The translations under genes and the position numbers were made by a program. From Amblyomma americanum (taxonomy: Eukaryota > Arthropoda > Arachnida > Ixodida > Ixodidae): DNA of 64,000 nucleotides. The DNA is taken from contig NC_135506.1 in NCBI RefSeq assembly GCF_052857255.1, forward strand, positions 73,669,056 to 73,733,055. Reading direction: 5' to 3'. This document shows, one piece after another, positions 32,906-45,226 of this stretch; within the stretch, counting starts at the first letter, position 1; each line of letters opens with the position of its first letter. The notes under the pieces are model-generated. The model was not told the DNA's origin, ran no database searches, and was given only the letters and a program-made list of their open reading frames with translations.

Positions 32906-33600
32906 AAAATTATTGATGGAGAAGAATCAAATGGCTATGTCCCTTGTTTCGTGTCAGTAAAGCTTTCTCTGCATGATTACGCCGTTCTGTTAAAATAAAT
33001 ATGCAAAAGTTTGATTCTGTTTATGTGTGAAGAGATCTTACTGTGGGGAACATTAGGTAGATCAATTGAAATAGCCACGGACGTCGACAGGGCACCTGGA
33101 CGTTAAAAAGTGAATTAATAAAGTAAAAATAAAACAATACAAACAATAAAACCGAAAATAAATGAAAATACACAGGAGATAATCAATAATAAAATAAAAC
33201 AAAAATAAATAATGAAAACACAAGAGATAAAAATAAAATTGAAATAAAAATATTGTGTGCACTTTATGCGCTTTTGTCGTCGTCGCCTCTCTGGCTGCGA
33301 CTTCATCCTCTTTTCACGCACTGTACATTCCCATCATCATCGCTTGGTGCTGTTCGCTGAGAGCACGTCTTTGCCAGCGGGCTGGAATAAACGTCTCCCT
33401 TGAAGTCTTCCCTTAAATATAAACAGCTAGTGTACTGGTGTCGTGGAGAAAAAATGCGTTCTAGAACGTGTTACATGCTTTCGCATTCCTCCATGTAAGC
33501 AAAGAAGTTTTCTTCAATTTTTCGGAGTCTTTCAAGGAGGCAACTCTTAGTCCCTTTCTTCTTTCACTCCCTTCTTTATCCCACTCTGTAAATAGTTTGA
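32906..33600. other. Unannotated, A-rich tract
   Basis: Equivalent to 4603-5295; the A-rich tract is at about 33105-33250. Confidence 0.55.
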
Positions 33601-33893
33601 GTATATTACTTTTCCCCCTTACCTCTCTTCCTCTGCCCTCACCCTTTTCATTTAATTTTTCCCTCTGCCTGCTAATATTTATTTTCGCTTCCCCAGCTTA
33701 GGTGGTGGTGGTGGTTTTTTTTAAAATATTAATAAATTGGAATGATAAGATTTTTGCTAGCCCCTGAATCTGCCATCGATACTGAAGCATCTGAGCTGGG
33801 GCAGCAGAAATAAAAGATAGCAGGCAGAATGGAGAAATTAAATGAAAGAGGTGAGGGGACAGGAAGAGGGGGAAGGGTGAGAAGTAATATATA
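33601..33893. repeat. Long inverted repeat (copy B)
   Basis: Arms 33601-33700 and 33791-33893, as in copy A, with a few independent changes in each arm. Confidence 0.78.
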
Positions 33894-34013
33894 CAAACAA
33901 TTTATACAATAAGAAATGTGTCAGGTTGTGCGCTTGGTTAGTTCATTTTAGAGGAAATAAAACAAACGTGCACAGCACTGTGTTGGCTACAACTGGAGTG
34001 AGGTGTCCAGTTA

Positions 34014-35735
34014 TTAATCGTTCAAGGTAGAACTCGTGGAGCGTTCGGTCACTGAATGTAACCACCTGCAGGAGAACAGACGGGACGTCAAGCCCGTGTG
34101 TTCGAGGAATGCACACAGGTTCACCGAAGTTAGCTCACGGGTGCGCGCACTGCCCTGCGGCCACAATAGTGTCTTGATGGAGTCTGGTAGTATGCCCTGC
34201 GCCCTATAGGCCGCGAGCATATCGCGACGAACATCAGGGAACGGGGCACAGTGAAGGAGCAGGTTTTCTAGTGTTTCCACAGCCCCGCATCCGTCACATA
34301 CATCACTCGTCATGATTCTGTGACGCACCCGTCATTCCCCGGGCCACACGCAGCCAATGCGCGCGCGGAGGATTATTGCACGTTGTGACCGTGTAAGTGC
34401 GCCACAGCCGGTGATGCTGTCGATGCGCTCACCTCCTGTGATTCGTGGGTCGGGATGCTGCTTTCGGAGATGGTCGCGGATGGCCGCACGCACGTCCTCC
34501 AGCCCAAGGGGCAGATCGCTGACAGACAGTTGGTGTGCAGCGGTCGCGAGATCGTCAGCTTCTTCGTTGCCGGCGATGCCGCAATGACCGGGCACCCACT
34601 CTGCACGCACGGCATATCCTCTCTGCGCGAGGCGCTCGATACGCGAGGGAAGTTCCCGCCTTTGTGGGGTACCGCGGCCGTTAGATGGTAGGTGGCTGAG
34701 GGCGGCGCGGGAGTCGCAAAGCAGAGTACTTCTGGTCGGCGGAGGGCCGAGGGTGAGCAGCAGGTCCAGCCCGAGCCGTATCCCCGTCAGCGCCGCCGTG
34801 GTGGAGGAGCCCAGGAAGGTTGCGTGTTCCTGTCTGTGCAGTAGCAGGGCGGAGATGGTAGCCGCCGCTGCAAGGGACCAGCTGTCGCGGGCTACTCAGC
34901 CCACGGTGTACACAAGGAGATGGTCCTGGAGCTCCTCGTGTATGACGGCTCTGTCCATCTGCTACACAGCACAGAGGGGTGTTCTCCGCTTTCCCGCGAT
35001 GCAGACGATCTCTCGCTGTACCTCCTAGGCAGAATGCCAGGGCGCGCAGGAGCCCTAGGGGGTGGGCCTTGTGTCAATTGCTCATACTCGAGCAGCCCCG
35101 CGCCCATTCGTGAGTGCGGGTGCGAGCGCATACGCTGCAGCAGCGAGCCGCCGTCCGGTGCGCGGTGAAGCCGGTCGATGTGATTCAGTGCCCGGCGCGC
35201 TGCTTGGGGCTCAAGTGGCCACGCTGCTGCTTCGGCCAACGTTGTGGCGCACCGCGAGCTTTTGGGCAGGCCTAGGCATACGCGCATGGACTTGCGGTGC
35301 TGGAGCTCGAGTTTATTCCACCACGGCTTGCGCATCGTGACGAGCGGCAGCGCATAGAGCACTGCCCTCAAAGCTGCGGCATTGCATAGCCAACGCGCGG
35401 CTTGCTGGGAGATGCCCTGGCCTCGAGCGGTCAGCTTGTGCACAGCGGCGGTGATCCTCTTCATTCTGCAGACAGGCCTTGGTCGCCGCGGGGCGGAAGA
35501 AAAGGCGCCTCCCGATGTCAAGGCCAAGGTACCGCACCGATTTACGCCAAGGAATCGGAGTCCCGTCCAGTGACAGGGGCGCAAGGTGCGCGGGAAAGTG
35601 CGAAACGCAGGCCATGGCCACCGATTTGTCCGCGCTCAGCGACAGACCAAGGCCGCGCAAGCTGGCATCGATTACGGTCAGGGCTCCCTGAAGGCACCCC
35701 CGCACGCGGAACGCCTCGCCCGGTGGTCCCCGGCA
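34014..35735 (-). pseudogene. LINE 3 (copy B) post-RT region, RNase H and Cys/His terminus
   Basis: RNase H is seen as a YTDG-like start, LCDSRA (Asp) near 34715, and EWVPGHCGIAGNEEADDLA (34604-34548). The last part encodes CDGCGAVETLENLLLHC, the C-terminal zinc-type motif. The 35584-34892 stretch encodes the Arg/Ala/Leu-rich thumb and linker (LELQHRKSMRVCLGLPKSS). Several frameshifts are present. RNase H in this group removes element RNA from the cDNA. Confidence 0.78.
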
Positions 35736-36640
35736 CTACAGAGCTATGTCGTCTGCAAATAGGCACCTGTACACATGGTGTCGGCCGCTCGTGGGGAGGC
35801 AGGCCGGCACCACCGACATGGCCACAATAAACAGAAATGGTGATAAGACCGAGCCCTGCGGCACGCCCATTTCCAACGGACGAGGCTTGGAGAGCTTACT
35901 CGTTACTCGTACGCGCATGGTGCGCCCGCTCAGGAAGCTATGAACGTATCGCAAAAGGCGCCCACTCACACCGACCCCCTCAACCACCGCGAGATTTGGG
36001 GCGCGGAGAACGTTCTCAAAAGCGCCCGAGACCTCCAGTAGTAGCAGCACCGCAACCTTGCCAGCCACCCTTGCATGCTCCAGTGCTGTAACAAGGCCCG
36101 GTAAAGAATCAGCCGTGCACCGCATCCCACGAAAACCCGCCTGCCGCTCGTCAAAGAAATCATCCTCAGCATCCCGCTCGTTCAGACGCTGGAACGCCAT
36201 ATGCTCCATGAGCTTACCTGCCGCCGATGTAAATGCCACTGGCCGGTATCCGCTCAGCTCCGTAGGTGGGCGCCCTGCCTTTCTGATTGGACAAACGACC
36301 GCGGTTCGCCAATGCTCTGGTAGCTCCCCGCGTTCCCACACTAGTTTGATCTGCTGCAGGAGGATCTGTCCTGTCTGCGCATTCAGGCTTCGCAGCATCT
36401 GGTGTCACCCCGTCCGGTGCGGGTGCCGAGAGGCGGCGACAGCGCTGCAGCGCATTGTTCAGTTCCGCCACGGTAAACGTACCTTGGACCTTCCGAGGTG
36501 ACGGGCGAGGAACTGGTGTCGCTTCTGGTGCTCTCAGGAACTGTGTTAGCTGCGTTTGCAGGGCTGGGCGGCGCGAACCGATCGGAAAACCGCTCTGCCA
36601 ACTCTTCAAAGCTGAGCCGGCTGGAGATTGCGCGCGGTAG
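35736..36640 (-). pseudogene. LINE 3 (copy B) reverse transcriptase
   Basis: The frame 36398-35736 reads LPEHWRTAVVCPIRKAG, GYRPVAFTSAAGKLMEH, LLLEVSGAFENV (domain A), GVPQGSVLSPFLF (domain B) and LFADDIAL, then TAG at 35736-35738. In copy A the same positions read DVSGAFDNV and DIALW, so copy B has acquired Asp-to-Glu at the domain A catalytic position and a Trp-to-stop change. Upstream, 36640-36399 holds the lead-in (FTVAELNNALQRC) in a shifted frame. Confidence 0.82.
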
Positions 36641-36688
36641 GCCAGCGGTTTACGCTTTGCCTGTGGTTCGGTGATGCGCCGCGGGCTG

Positions 36689-37507
36689 TCAAACAGCCTC
36701 CGCGAGCTGACATCTTCCTCCATCCTTTGGCATAGCGAAGCCCACTGCCGGCGGTATAGCTTGTTGGCGTGGCGGCGCGCTGCTGCATGCGTCCAAGCGG
36801 TTGTAGACAGTCCAGTCGGCGGCTCTGTCAGTCCGTCGCGCCCGTCGCTCTGCGCGATCTCTCTTCTCGCGCAGATTGAGCAGCTTCATATCAGGTGTGT
36901 GCTGCCCTGCCCTTTCCTCTGCTCGTTGGGTGGCAGCGAGAGCGCTTCGGACTAGACTTGAAAAGAAATCAGCTCCTGTGGCCGCCGCCTCGCCGACCAC
37001 CCGCCTGAACGCACTCCATTTGGTAATGGAGTGGGCACCTTTTTGGCGCGCCTCAATATCAGTGGGTTCGATTAGGATGGAGTAATGATCTGAGTCCCAG
37101 AGAGATGGTGATTGGCGCCATGTCGCCTCGATGCCTCTGGATGCGAAGGCAACGTCGATGCGAGAGCCAGTTGTTCCTCGTCGTCGAAACGTGGGCTCGC
37201 CGGTGTTCAAGGGGGTGAGTCCCAGCTGCGTTGCTGTGTCGTGCAGGTCGTCTGCACGCGCGGAGTGGCACGCACTGCCCCACGCACTGTGGTTTGCGTT
37301 AAAATCACCACAGATGATTTGGCGCGGGGTACAGCACGAAGACACAGCACGAAAACACAGCGCGTTCCACGAGACAGCTGGACGCGCAGAAACACTGCCC
37401 ACCGTCGTGTCAACACCACCAACGCGCTCTGTCACAACCACGCACTCCTGGGCGTCAGATGTCGCCGCCGCCGAGCCGACGAGAGTGTTCTGGGCGTCCT
37501 GCCGCAC
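36689..37507 (-). pseudogene. LINE 3 (copy B) APE endonuclease, N-terminus missing
   Basis: This 272-codon frame has IICGDFNANHSAWGSACH, GSRIDVAFAS and WDSDHYSILIE, the Asp, Asn and His motifs of APE-type LINE endonucleases. The domain start (WQWN-type block) is absent because the element is truncated near 37530. Residues ~150-270 are the charged linker to the RT. Most of this region (36490-37244) is deleted in copy A. Confidence 0.85.
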
Positions 37508-37555
37508 GTATATAGCGCACCTTGATTTCCCGGGGCGATGAAATGTGTCTCAGGT

Positions 37556-37745
37556 GGTTCAGTATCAATGGCAGATGCCGGGGCTTACAAAAATTTTTCC
37601 TTCCTTTTTACTATTATTTTAATAAAACCACTCACTACTACTTCTTTATCCCTTCCTTTACGGCGCGGCTCAGGTATTCACAGTTATATTTCAGGCAGTT
37701 GCTGCGTCCTTTCCTTTCCTCAAAACCAATTTTCAATTTTTCATT
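37556..37745 (+). repeat. Inverted LINE 3 3' piece and SINE tail (copy B)
   Basis: TTCAGTATCAATGGCAGATG to TTAATAAAACCACTC, then 'tatcccttcctttacggcg' to 'cctcaaaaccaattttc'. It matches 14066-14250. Confidence 0.62.
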
Positions 37746-39140
37746 TTTTTCTTGTACATAAGGTGGAGCTCTTGTCTCCTCTAAATTTTTGTGTTGCTGT
37801 TGTTTCTTTGTACCCATTAGCAGTGATGTCCTGAAATACAGAGCATTTATGCATTAAAGTGTTTTTTTTTTGTGACATTTTATATAAACACTTGTGTAAT
37901 AAGAGGAGTACAAAATTCCTGTCATGTTGAGCACAATTGTTACTTGAGCTGTGATGCCGAAATAGCAGTGGGTTTTTTAAAGCAACTAATGCGCTACAGT
38001 CCGTCCTGTATCAGAACGCAAAACTTTCAGCAAGAGTAGGCTGGCTCCGTTTGCGAACTGTCCTTTCGAGCTACTGGATCGAGTGTATTTCCAGTATTTT
38101 CGGCGTCTTCATGATTTTTGGCGTGTTCGTACCATCCTCTATAAGTTCTCAGTGTTATCATCCTGACCGTATGGAGTCAATCACCTACACTTTGTGTAAT
38201 CAACCCACAGCGGTGGTTGAGTGCATTAGAAATGAATATTCAACGCCGTTCATTACCTAGGCTTTACCTGGCGCTGTAGCGTTCACTTCTCGTTGACCAC
38301 CATTAGAGATTGCGGAAGAGGAGCCGTTGAGAACAGCTGTGGAATAATTTTAACAGCGGCACGGCACGCGGTTGTCTTTTCAGTTTTGCATCCATCGAAA
38401 TACCGCGCTGGGGCTGGTTTTCTGGGTCCTCCTCCTCAGTAGTCGAGTGCACCCACTACGTAGCCACGAAGGCGGGTCGGAGCCGAGCTGGTTGTCGTCG
38501 TAGTGGGGTGCGAACTCTTGAGTGGTGCAATCATGCTCCGTCCTTCTCTTGAGTCTGGCTCTTTCGGCGTCGCCTTTGCGGATGTGGTCGCGAGCTTGCG
38601 CATCAGAATTTTCGCAGCGTCCCCCCCGTGCCCTCCTCTCCATGGCCGTTGAAGTCTGAAATTCCACGTAGCAGTCCCGTGTGCTCGTGTTGGGGTGCTC
38701 GTGTTCGGGGCAGTGTTCACGAGGGCGTATTAATGTGCTGACGGCTGCTAATTTTACACGTGTGGTCCGGACTTAATAAAACGTTGAGTACAGAGTCGAT
38801 CACACTTGTCTACAACGCTCAAGCGGTGTGCTGAAGAGCACATGAAGTTAAATCTTAGCGCAGTTGCTTTGCTGATGGCAAGGCGCTGGTGCGTGTGCGT
38901 TGCACGTGAATATTAGGCTGCGGTCCAGCGCAAGTATTATCAATGAAAGTCAATACCTATTTTATAATTTCCATTAGTTTCCACCTGAATACAGGGCTCG
39001 AGAACTCTAGACAAGTGTGATCGACTCGGTACTTATTGAGGATAGTCTAAGGCACTAAAGTAAAACAATGAATGCCGACTTGCGCGCAGAATAGGTGAAA
39101 AAATTCAAGGGGGCACTATGTTGACCTAAAGTGCGGTGAG
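37746..39140. other. Unannotated
   Basis: Equivalent to 14251-15620. No gene is recognised. Confidence 0.5.
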
Positions 39141-39497
39141 GCGAAAGCCTTTAGCGCGGTGTTACTGCTTGTGTCACTGATGTGTGCTTAAGATGTTAAT
39201 TAAGTACTTGCGTTTGCCCGCATTCTGAGACTCGATTGAAGCGAGCGATAGGAGGGAGGTTGTGCTGCACCCGACGTGGTCGACAGCTTCGAAGCGTCCG
39301 GCGCGGGCGCCACCCATGCGCCAGTGGCGCCACCTCGGGCATGCCTGGTGAACTTCCAATGGTGCAACATGGCCGCCAAGATTATTCGCGGGCACTAGCG
39401 CTGGGCGGGTGATCTCGGAAGCCATGGGCGCAAGAGCGTAACGGATGGACGGACGCACGCACGGACGGACGGAGCATCTGCCATTAAAGGCTTTCGC
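39141..39497. repeat. GCGAAAGCCTTTA-bounded segment (copy B)
   Basis: Inverted 13-mers at 39141-39153 and 39485-39497, with a degenerate (ACGG)n tract inside. Confidence 0.55.
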
Positions 39498-39616
39498 ATT
39501 GAAATGTTCTGGGGAGAAGCTACCCACGCTGATTCCATCAACAGTCTCGGTGTTCCCAAAGGCGAGCTATACAGAGGTGTGGAGAAAATGAAAGAATACA
39601 AAAAATAGAAACTGCA

Positions 39617-39627
39617 TATAACGTCTT
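39617..39627 (+). other. Empty SINE target site
   Basis: A single TATAACGTCTT corresponds to the two copies that flank the SINE tail at 16111-16226. Confidence 0.9.
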
Positions 39628-40513
39628 GCAAACCTCAGCGTCGTAGTCTTTCCTGCCACCCAGAACAGCTACTGACAATGTGGCAAGCTTTTTTCGGTCT
39701 GGCCTACAATCACTAAACCTTAAGTTGACGCTCTGCAAGTCTAAACAATTCACTTGTCCATCCAACAGGCATTATTGGAAGACGAATAGATTATACAGCA
39801 AAACAAAAAAATTCGACTCATCCAGGAAATCAAATATATCGGGTAGCTTGGCTGTGGAACTGCCTAGTATGTTACGGGTCATAGAAGAAAACAGCGCCGA
39901 GTCCGGTTGGGCAGTGTGCTTATCATTCTAAAAAGTCTGAAAAGATTGCCTAGATATCTCTGGATAGAGAAGTTCAAGTGCCTTCATTGAGAGGATGAGT
40001 TAGTTTTGATCTCCGTCTGATTTTGGTCTGTGCCATGCTCCATTTTGTCCACGGGGTGGTACAAAATGGGTCGTTTTGAAAGTTTCGAAATGTATAGGTT
40101 AACCTCTATTACCTTCCAATAAGCGTTTTCACATTTCATGGGGGGGGGGCGGTAAGGCCCGGACGGCTGGAAATAACTCGGCGATATTTGTTTTTAATAG
40201 CTGCGAATAACACAAATGAAACCATGAAGAGCAAATTTGCGTCGTGTTTTGTCCCGCTACCCCTAGCTTTTATCCCCAACTTTCCTCAGTCCTGTTTCCT
40301 GGATACCTCGTGGAAATAAGCTGCGAGTATTACTGGAGAGATCGTGTCTCTCTTCCTGACACCCCATATTTTATTGGGCGTGTACTTTTGAGCAAAGCAA
40401 ACGCCTTGTGATGCTAATATTTTTGACGCACTACTATTGTGAAACTACATGAGGAGAAATTAAGACTACAATACAATGCTTTTGTTCGGAGTGTTTATTT
40501 ACCGAACTAATTT
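39628..40513. other. Unannotated
   Basis: Equivalent to 16238-17121; a G run lies at 40140-40149. Confidence 0.5.
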
Positions 40514-41276
40514 TTAACCCCATGCTTGGATCCCCTGCTTCAGGTTTCTATTCGTCGAAGCTTCTAGAGCAGCGCTGTTTACGAGCCATTTCTGTGCCTC
40601 TGTGCCTACGTTGAGCGGCATGATCTCCCACTGGTAAGGCAGGCCTGTAGCATATCTTAGATATCCGTAATATCTCCACAGAGCCGACCTGCTTCCCTGT
40701 AAACTTCTTGATACCAGTCGTGTAGTGATTTTGGGGTGTGATACGCGTTGGTTTCTTTTCAAGTTTTTGTTATTTCCACGTCCTTGTTTAACTCTGTAGA
40801 GGATTTGGGACATTCTCTTCGTTCTAAGCTCTAGTGATGTAGGAATAATGCATTATTGTAGAGTGATACATCATGTTTCTGTTCACTGTGCAATAGTGCT
40901 CGGAACAGTACTTCATGTGCGAGGTCATAGGCCAGTTGATTGCTCCGTACCCCTTGTTGTCCAGGAGCCACATTATGAGTGCTGATTCCAAGTTCGTGTC
41001 CTTGCGGATTCGAGTGGACCACTCATAGACCCGGCCCTTGATGTAGTTTCTGCACACGGTTTGAGCGTACTGAAGGCACGACTGCCTCAGGATCAACCCG
41101 CAGTAGTCTGCCTCCTTGTTCGGAAGCTTCAGTAGTAAAAATGCCATCATCTGGTCCGCGTGCGTCAGTGTACATTGTTCGTGGAGATGAATTCCAGTTC
41201 TTTCAATTGCATTTTGCTCTAGCTTCTCTTCTGCCCTTGTTGTAAATAGGATTCCTATTCTTGGGGATGGGGCCAA
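40514..41276 (-). pseudogene. Unrecognised open frame, duplicated relic (copy B)
   Basis: A 150-codon minus-strand frame (41276-40824) has peptides such as NKEADYCGLILRQSC and TVCRNYIKGRVYEW; an overlapping-frame continuation 40813-40514 ends RNLKQGIQAWG. Copy A has the same peptides broken into three frames. The peptide composition is not low complexity, but I do not recognise a family. Confidence 0.3.
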
Positions 41277-43049
41277 CGTGAATTTTTTTTCTCATCTTTG
41301 GTTGTATATCCGCTATCAACCTCTTAACCAGAGGAATGGTATTCTGAGTGTCGCAACAAGCTTTCTTCCTGTTGTAGTGGATGAGAATCCGATGATTTGA
41401 CTTCAGTGTGCCTTAGTTAATTCCTCCACAGTGTGGAGGAAGGTGAGCCTCATTAGTCGGCCGTTTGCGATTCGCTTATTGAACCTCTAGGTGTGTTTCA
41501 CGGATTTCCTTGTGCTCATGTGCAGCTTCTTTAGATCCCACTTTTTGAGAGAGAAGTCCGACGTCACATAATATCCACCGTGGCCATCCGTGCCGAATAC
41601 AGGCGTCTTAATTCTGCTTCAATGGCACACAGCTTCTCATCGCTGCATGCTGGAATATGATAAAAAAGATAGCAGCAGGCAGCTCTCGTCATCTAGCCGC
41701 TGCAATACGACAATAGGGGCTAGTTGGTTTTACATACTGGTGTATTGGACGCGCTACCTTTAGGAGACCACGCAGGACGAAAACGAAGGCATCAAGACAA
41801 ATTTAATGACAATTCGTCATAGGGTCTTAGCTTTTTCTTTAGTAGATTCCTTGTGGTAGCCCGTCGAATACACATATACACAAGCAGGCAGCCCTAATTT
41901 CTCTACTGCAGCGGCTAGTTGAGGACAAATACCTTCTGCTATCATTATTATCCGTTTCCAGTATGCGCAGTTCGGCAGCTGTGTGCCATTTAAAGTGGAA
42001 TTCAGGTGATTTCTGTCGGTGTGGACGGCCAATGTCGACATCGAAGTAACGCTGACAGGACGGCTAAGAATACCATTCATTCAGCTCGTCTGCTCCTCGA
42101 TTTTGAATTACTATCGCGCGGTATTCCCGGATACTGTTTTTAAAGCTTCTATTTTTTACTGTTGTTTAGAGTGAAATAAATCTAACCGATTGTGACATCA
42201 TTTGCTAGGGTGGTGAGGGACCCGGTCCGACCACCTTCGAGAGCGAAAGCGACGAAGAACCTTGAAGTTATTTACTACAAGGCGTCATGCATAGCATAAG
42301 ACTCTATTGTACAATAAGGCATTTGTCCCAGAATGTAGCACCAAAATTGCTTAAACATTGCTGCTTTTTTACAAGGGCTACACAGAGCGAAGGTCGAGAA
42401 AAAGTGTGGCTCTTAGTCAAGTATATAGAGTAGTATACATGCGTGATGTTCAGGAGACTGTAGAGTACTGTTTATATCTTGTAAAAGATTCGTTATATTC
42501 TCTGATGTTTTACAAAATAAGTTGAAGGAAGATATTTATTTGAACTAAGTGAATACCTTACTGCACTTCGCTCGGACGACACACCCTTTCACATGATGTT
42601 CATTAGTGATCCGCTGAGAGTAAAGAAAACCGGCATGTTGGGGAGGAGTCCGTTGATCTAGCGCTTAATCAAAGTGACATTTAAGCATGATGACTGTTTA
42701 CTTTGAGTGATCCGTGCGACTGCATTAACTAGATATCGGACTGGTGCTCTTTCTTACAGGGTTTTATGGTAATTTCCTCGCTCTAAGTGCGCAGGAAGGC
42801 TGCCGGTTTTTGTGGTGTCTCATCACTTGAATCTGATGTCAGCATCATGGTAACGTTTTTGTTCTTAACCACAAAACGCTTCTCACAGCAACAAATATCA
42901 CGATGAAAGGAAACATTAAATCCTGTTAACTTATTGGTGAGTTACCAAGAAGGCAGTGTTTGAATAGAAAGATCAGTTGTTTTATTTGTTTAACACCTGC
43001 CACGCGTGATGTCTGATTCTTAATTACCTTATAACCGATTGCGCACCAT
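41277..43049. other. Unannotated
   Basis: Equivalent to 17925-19650, with many differences. No gene is recognised. Confidence 0.5.
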
Positions 43050-44030
43050 GGCACACGAAAAGCTACGGAATTGTACGAGACTTTGTTTCGACCGCGATCG
43101 CGTTTGGAACTGTGCAACACGAAAGAAAGTCGGCCTACCCTGCATTAGCACTAAATTGGTAGGATACACTCAAGCGCATACAATCGCCCCCGAAACATGG
43201 ACCATAAAATCCGCGCAAGCCGGAGAGGCTCGCGAGCAACACTTTTTATGCGAGGGCGCGGGAATCTACTCAATGTGAGATACACCGACGCGGCGCACTA
43301 CGCGTCGCGGTCGGCACAAACGGCCAGTGTAGCTACTCATACACTGCAGGAAGTAACCGCAGCCACCATATGCACCACGAGCACTTTGGAGGCCGAAGAG
43401 GAAGCTATTGCGCTCAAAGTTGTCTCCAAAATGGAGGGAGAAAGAGCCTACCCTGTCGCCGACTCCCAAGAAGCAAGGAAACAGATTCCACCGCCGCACA
43501 TCACATCCTGAAGAGCAGGCAACAGTAATTATTCGACGTTGTTCTTCCTTGAACAACTGGTCACGTGTCTCTCTGTGGAAACAGCGAACGCAAGCTATCG
43601 CCCTAGCCTACGGGAACCGAGTCTCTCATTACGGCTCACGATCCCCAGAAACGTTGCTCCGGCAGTAATGCGCTATTCATCGACACCATAGGCTCATGCG
43701 CCTGACCTGCCCCCGCCACACAGTCCTCACGAGGGAGGAAGCGGTTCCATGCAGACATACATCACACACCCTACCCCACGAAATGCACACCTGTGACGCC
43801 TTTCTCACAATATGTCACACCCCATGGACTTCCTTACCAACCCCAGTAATACCCAACCACAATCCTGACCCGAGGGAGGCCGCGATGACAAGCTTTAGCC
43901 TGTAAAACAAACGGGAGCTGGTGCACTGGGCCCGGCTGACAGTGAGAGCCATAGGAGCCCTGGAATAAGAGTCCCTCCACACACAGAGGACCTCCTTGTA
44001 AGCTAAAAAACATTTTGTGCCAAAACACTC
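43050..44030 (+). pseudogene. I-clade LINE RNase H fragment (copy B)
   Basis: VRYTDAAHYAS, TLEAEEEAIAL and VADSQEA motifs lie in 43197-43511. The His motif region (TGHVSLCGN-type) follows at about 43557. Frame and stop positions agree with copy A. Confidence 0.65.
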
Positions 44031-44525
44031 ACTACAATCCATGTAAAAAAATACCGTAAAGAGCTTTTCTTGCTTCCTTGTGTTTCTCGTGTGACAATCC
44101 ATTGTGTAATACTCTTGCTGTTTTTCCTGGAAACAATATAATTTTCTCCTCTTCTAAACTGGGTGCCTATCAGACATGCCCCGAGGGACGAGATTCGCCG
44201 GTGTTTCTTCTCTGAACTTTCTATATAAACAAGTTTACCAATCTTCCCGTGTTTGCGCAGTGCACTTTAAAGTCTCGCTTCAGAAACGCCCTGTCCTTTG
44301 CTTTCTTCCTATGTTCCTTGCTGGCTTTCGCGAAACATTTTCCAGCAGTATATTGAAAACGCTGTGAGGTTATTGCAGCAATGGCGCCCAAAGAGTTCAC
44401 AAATGCACCGCGGCCGAGACAAACAGCGCGGGAATTTGTCGCACCATTTAGAAAAAAGCGGCGAATAACGGCAGTGACGTCAGAGGGCGCACAAAACCCG
44501 CACCCATAAACCAGCGAATCTCTTG
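44031..44525. other. Unannotated up to LINE insertion
   Basis: Equivalent to 20641-21136. A TGACGTCA box lies at about 44475. Confidence 0.5.
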
Positions 44526-45092
44526 ATGCCTACAAAGGTTGAGCTTTCGAAGGATGTCGACGCGTTGCGAAAGGAAGTAGGTGAGCTGCGCAGCAGCCTT
44601 GAGCTTTTTAATGAATTGTATGAAAAGATGAAGGACGAGAAAGCCCACCTCGTAAAAGAGAATAAAGGCCTAATCCGAACAAACAAGCAACTAGCTCAAA
44701 GAATGTCCGAATTGGAGCAATACTCCCGAATCAACAATGTAGAAGTCAAAGGGGTCCCTACCACTCAGGGCGAGAACTGTGTCGCCATCATTGAGGAAAT
44801 TGGAAAAAAAATTGAGTGCCCTGTCACCACTGAAGACATTGATGTTGACCACCGTGTTCCAGCTAAGGAAGATGAGAACATTATCGTTCGCTTTTACTCC
44901 CGCGAAAAGAAAACCGAGTTTGTTAAGAAGGCGAAAAAAGCACGCATTACAACAAGTTCCATAGGTTTCACAGCACCCATTCTTGACAAGTCCGTTTACG
45001 TTAATGACCACCTGACTCCGGAAAACAAGCGCCTGTTCGAAAAAGCACTGGCTCTAAAAAAGGAAAAAAGGCTGGAAATTCCTTTGGGTTGA
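44526..45092 (+). pseudogene. LINE 4 ORF1: coiled coil + RRM-like/FP25-like RNA-binding protein
   Basis: About 188 codons from ATG 44526. Residues ~5-65 form a heptad-rich coiled coil (LRKEVGELRSSLELFNELYE). Then comes an RNA-binding module with LEQYSRINNVEVKGVP, DVDHRVPAKEDENIIVRF and VYVNDHLTPENKRLF, the pattern of LINE ORF1 proteins related to the baculovirus FP-type domain. The frame ends at 45092, and the following bases still read as the family's C-terminal tail in another frame (to about 45175), so there is one frameshift. Because the element is truncated at the first codon, this ATG may be an internal Met. Confidence 0.72.
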
Positions 45093-45226
45093 TAACTGCC
45101 GTATCAAGGCCCGCAAGACCGAAGACAGCCGCGTGTACCGAATCTCTGGAGTCGATGACCTCGCTATGTTCACATAATCTAATCTTCACTGCACGCGGGT
45201 CCCGCTCCACATTGCAATGTATTACG

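Larger units (their letters stand above)
33715..37530 (-). mobile_element. LINE 3 (copy B): 5'-truncated RNase H-bearing LINE
   Basis: This is the uninterrupted version of LINE 3: endonuclease 37507-36689, RT lead-in and RT 36640-35736, post-RT 35700-34900, RNase H 34900-34332, Cys/His end 34328-34014, 3' UTR to about 33715. No ORF1. Frameshifts and stops separate the domains. Confidence 0.83.

Noticed and set aside
44526..45092. Baculovirus-derived FP gene
   Set aside because: The FP-like fold is standard for ORF1 of LINEs, and it is followed directly by a LINE ORF2.
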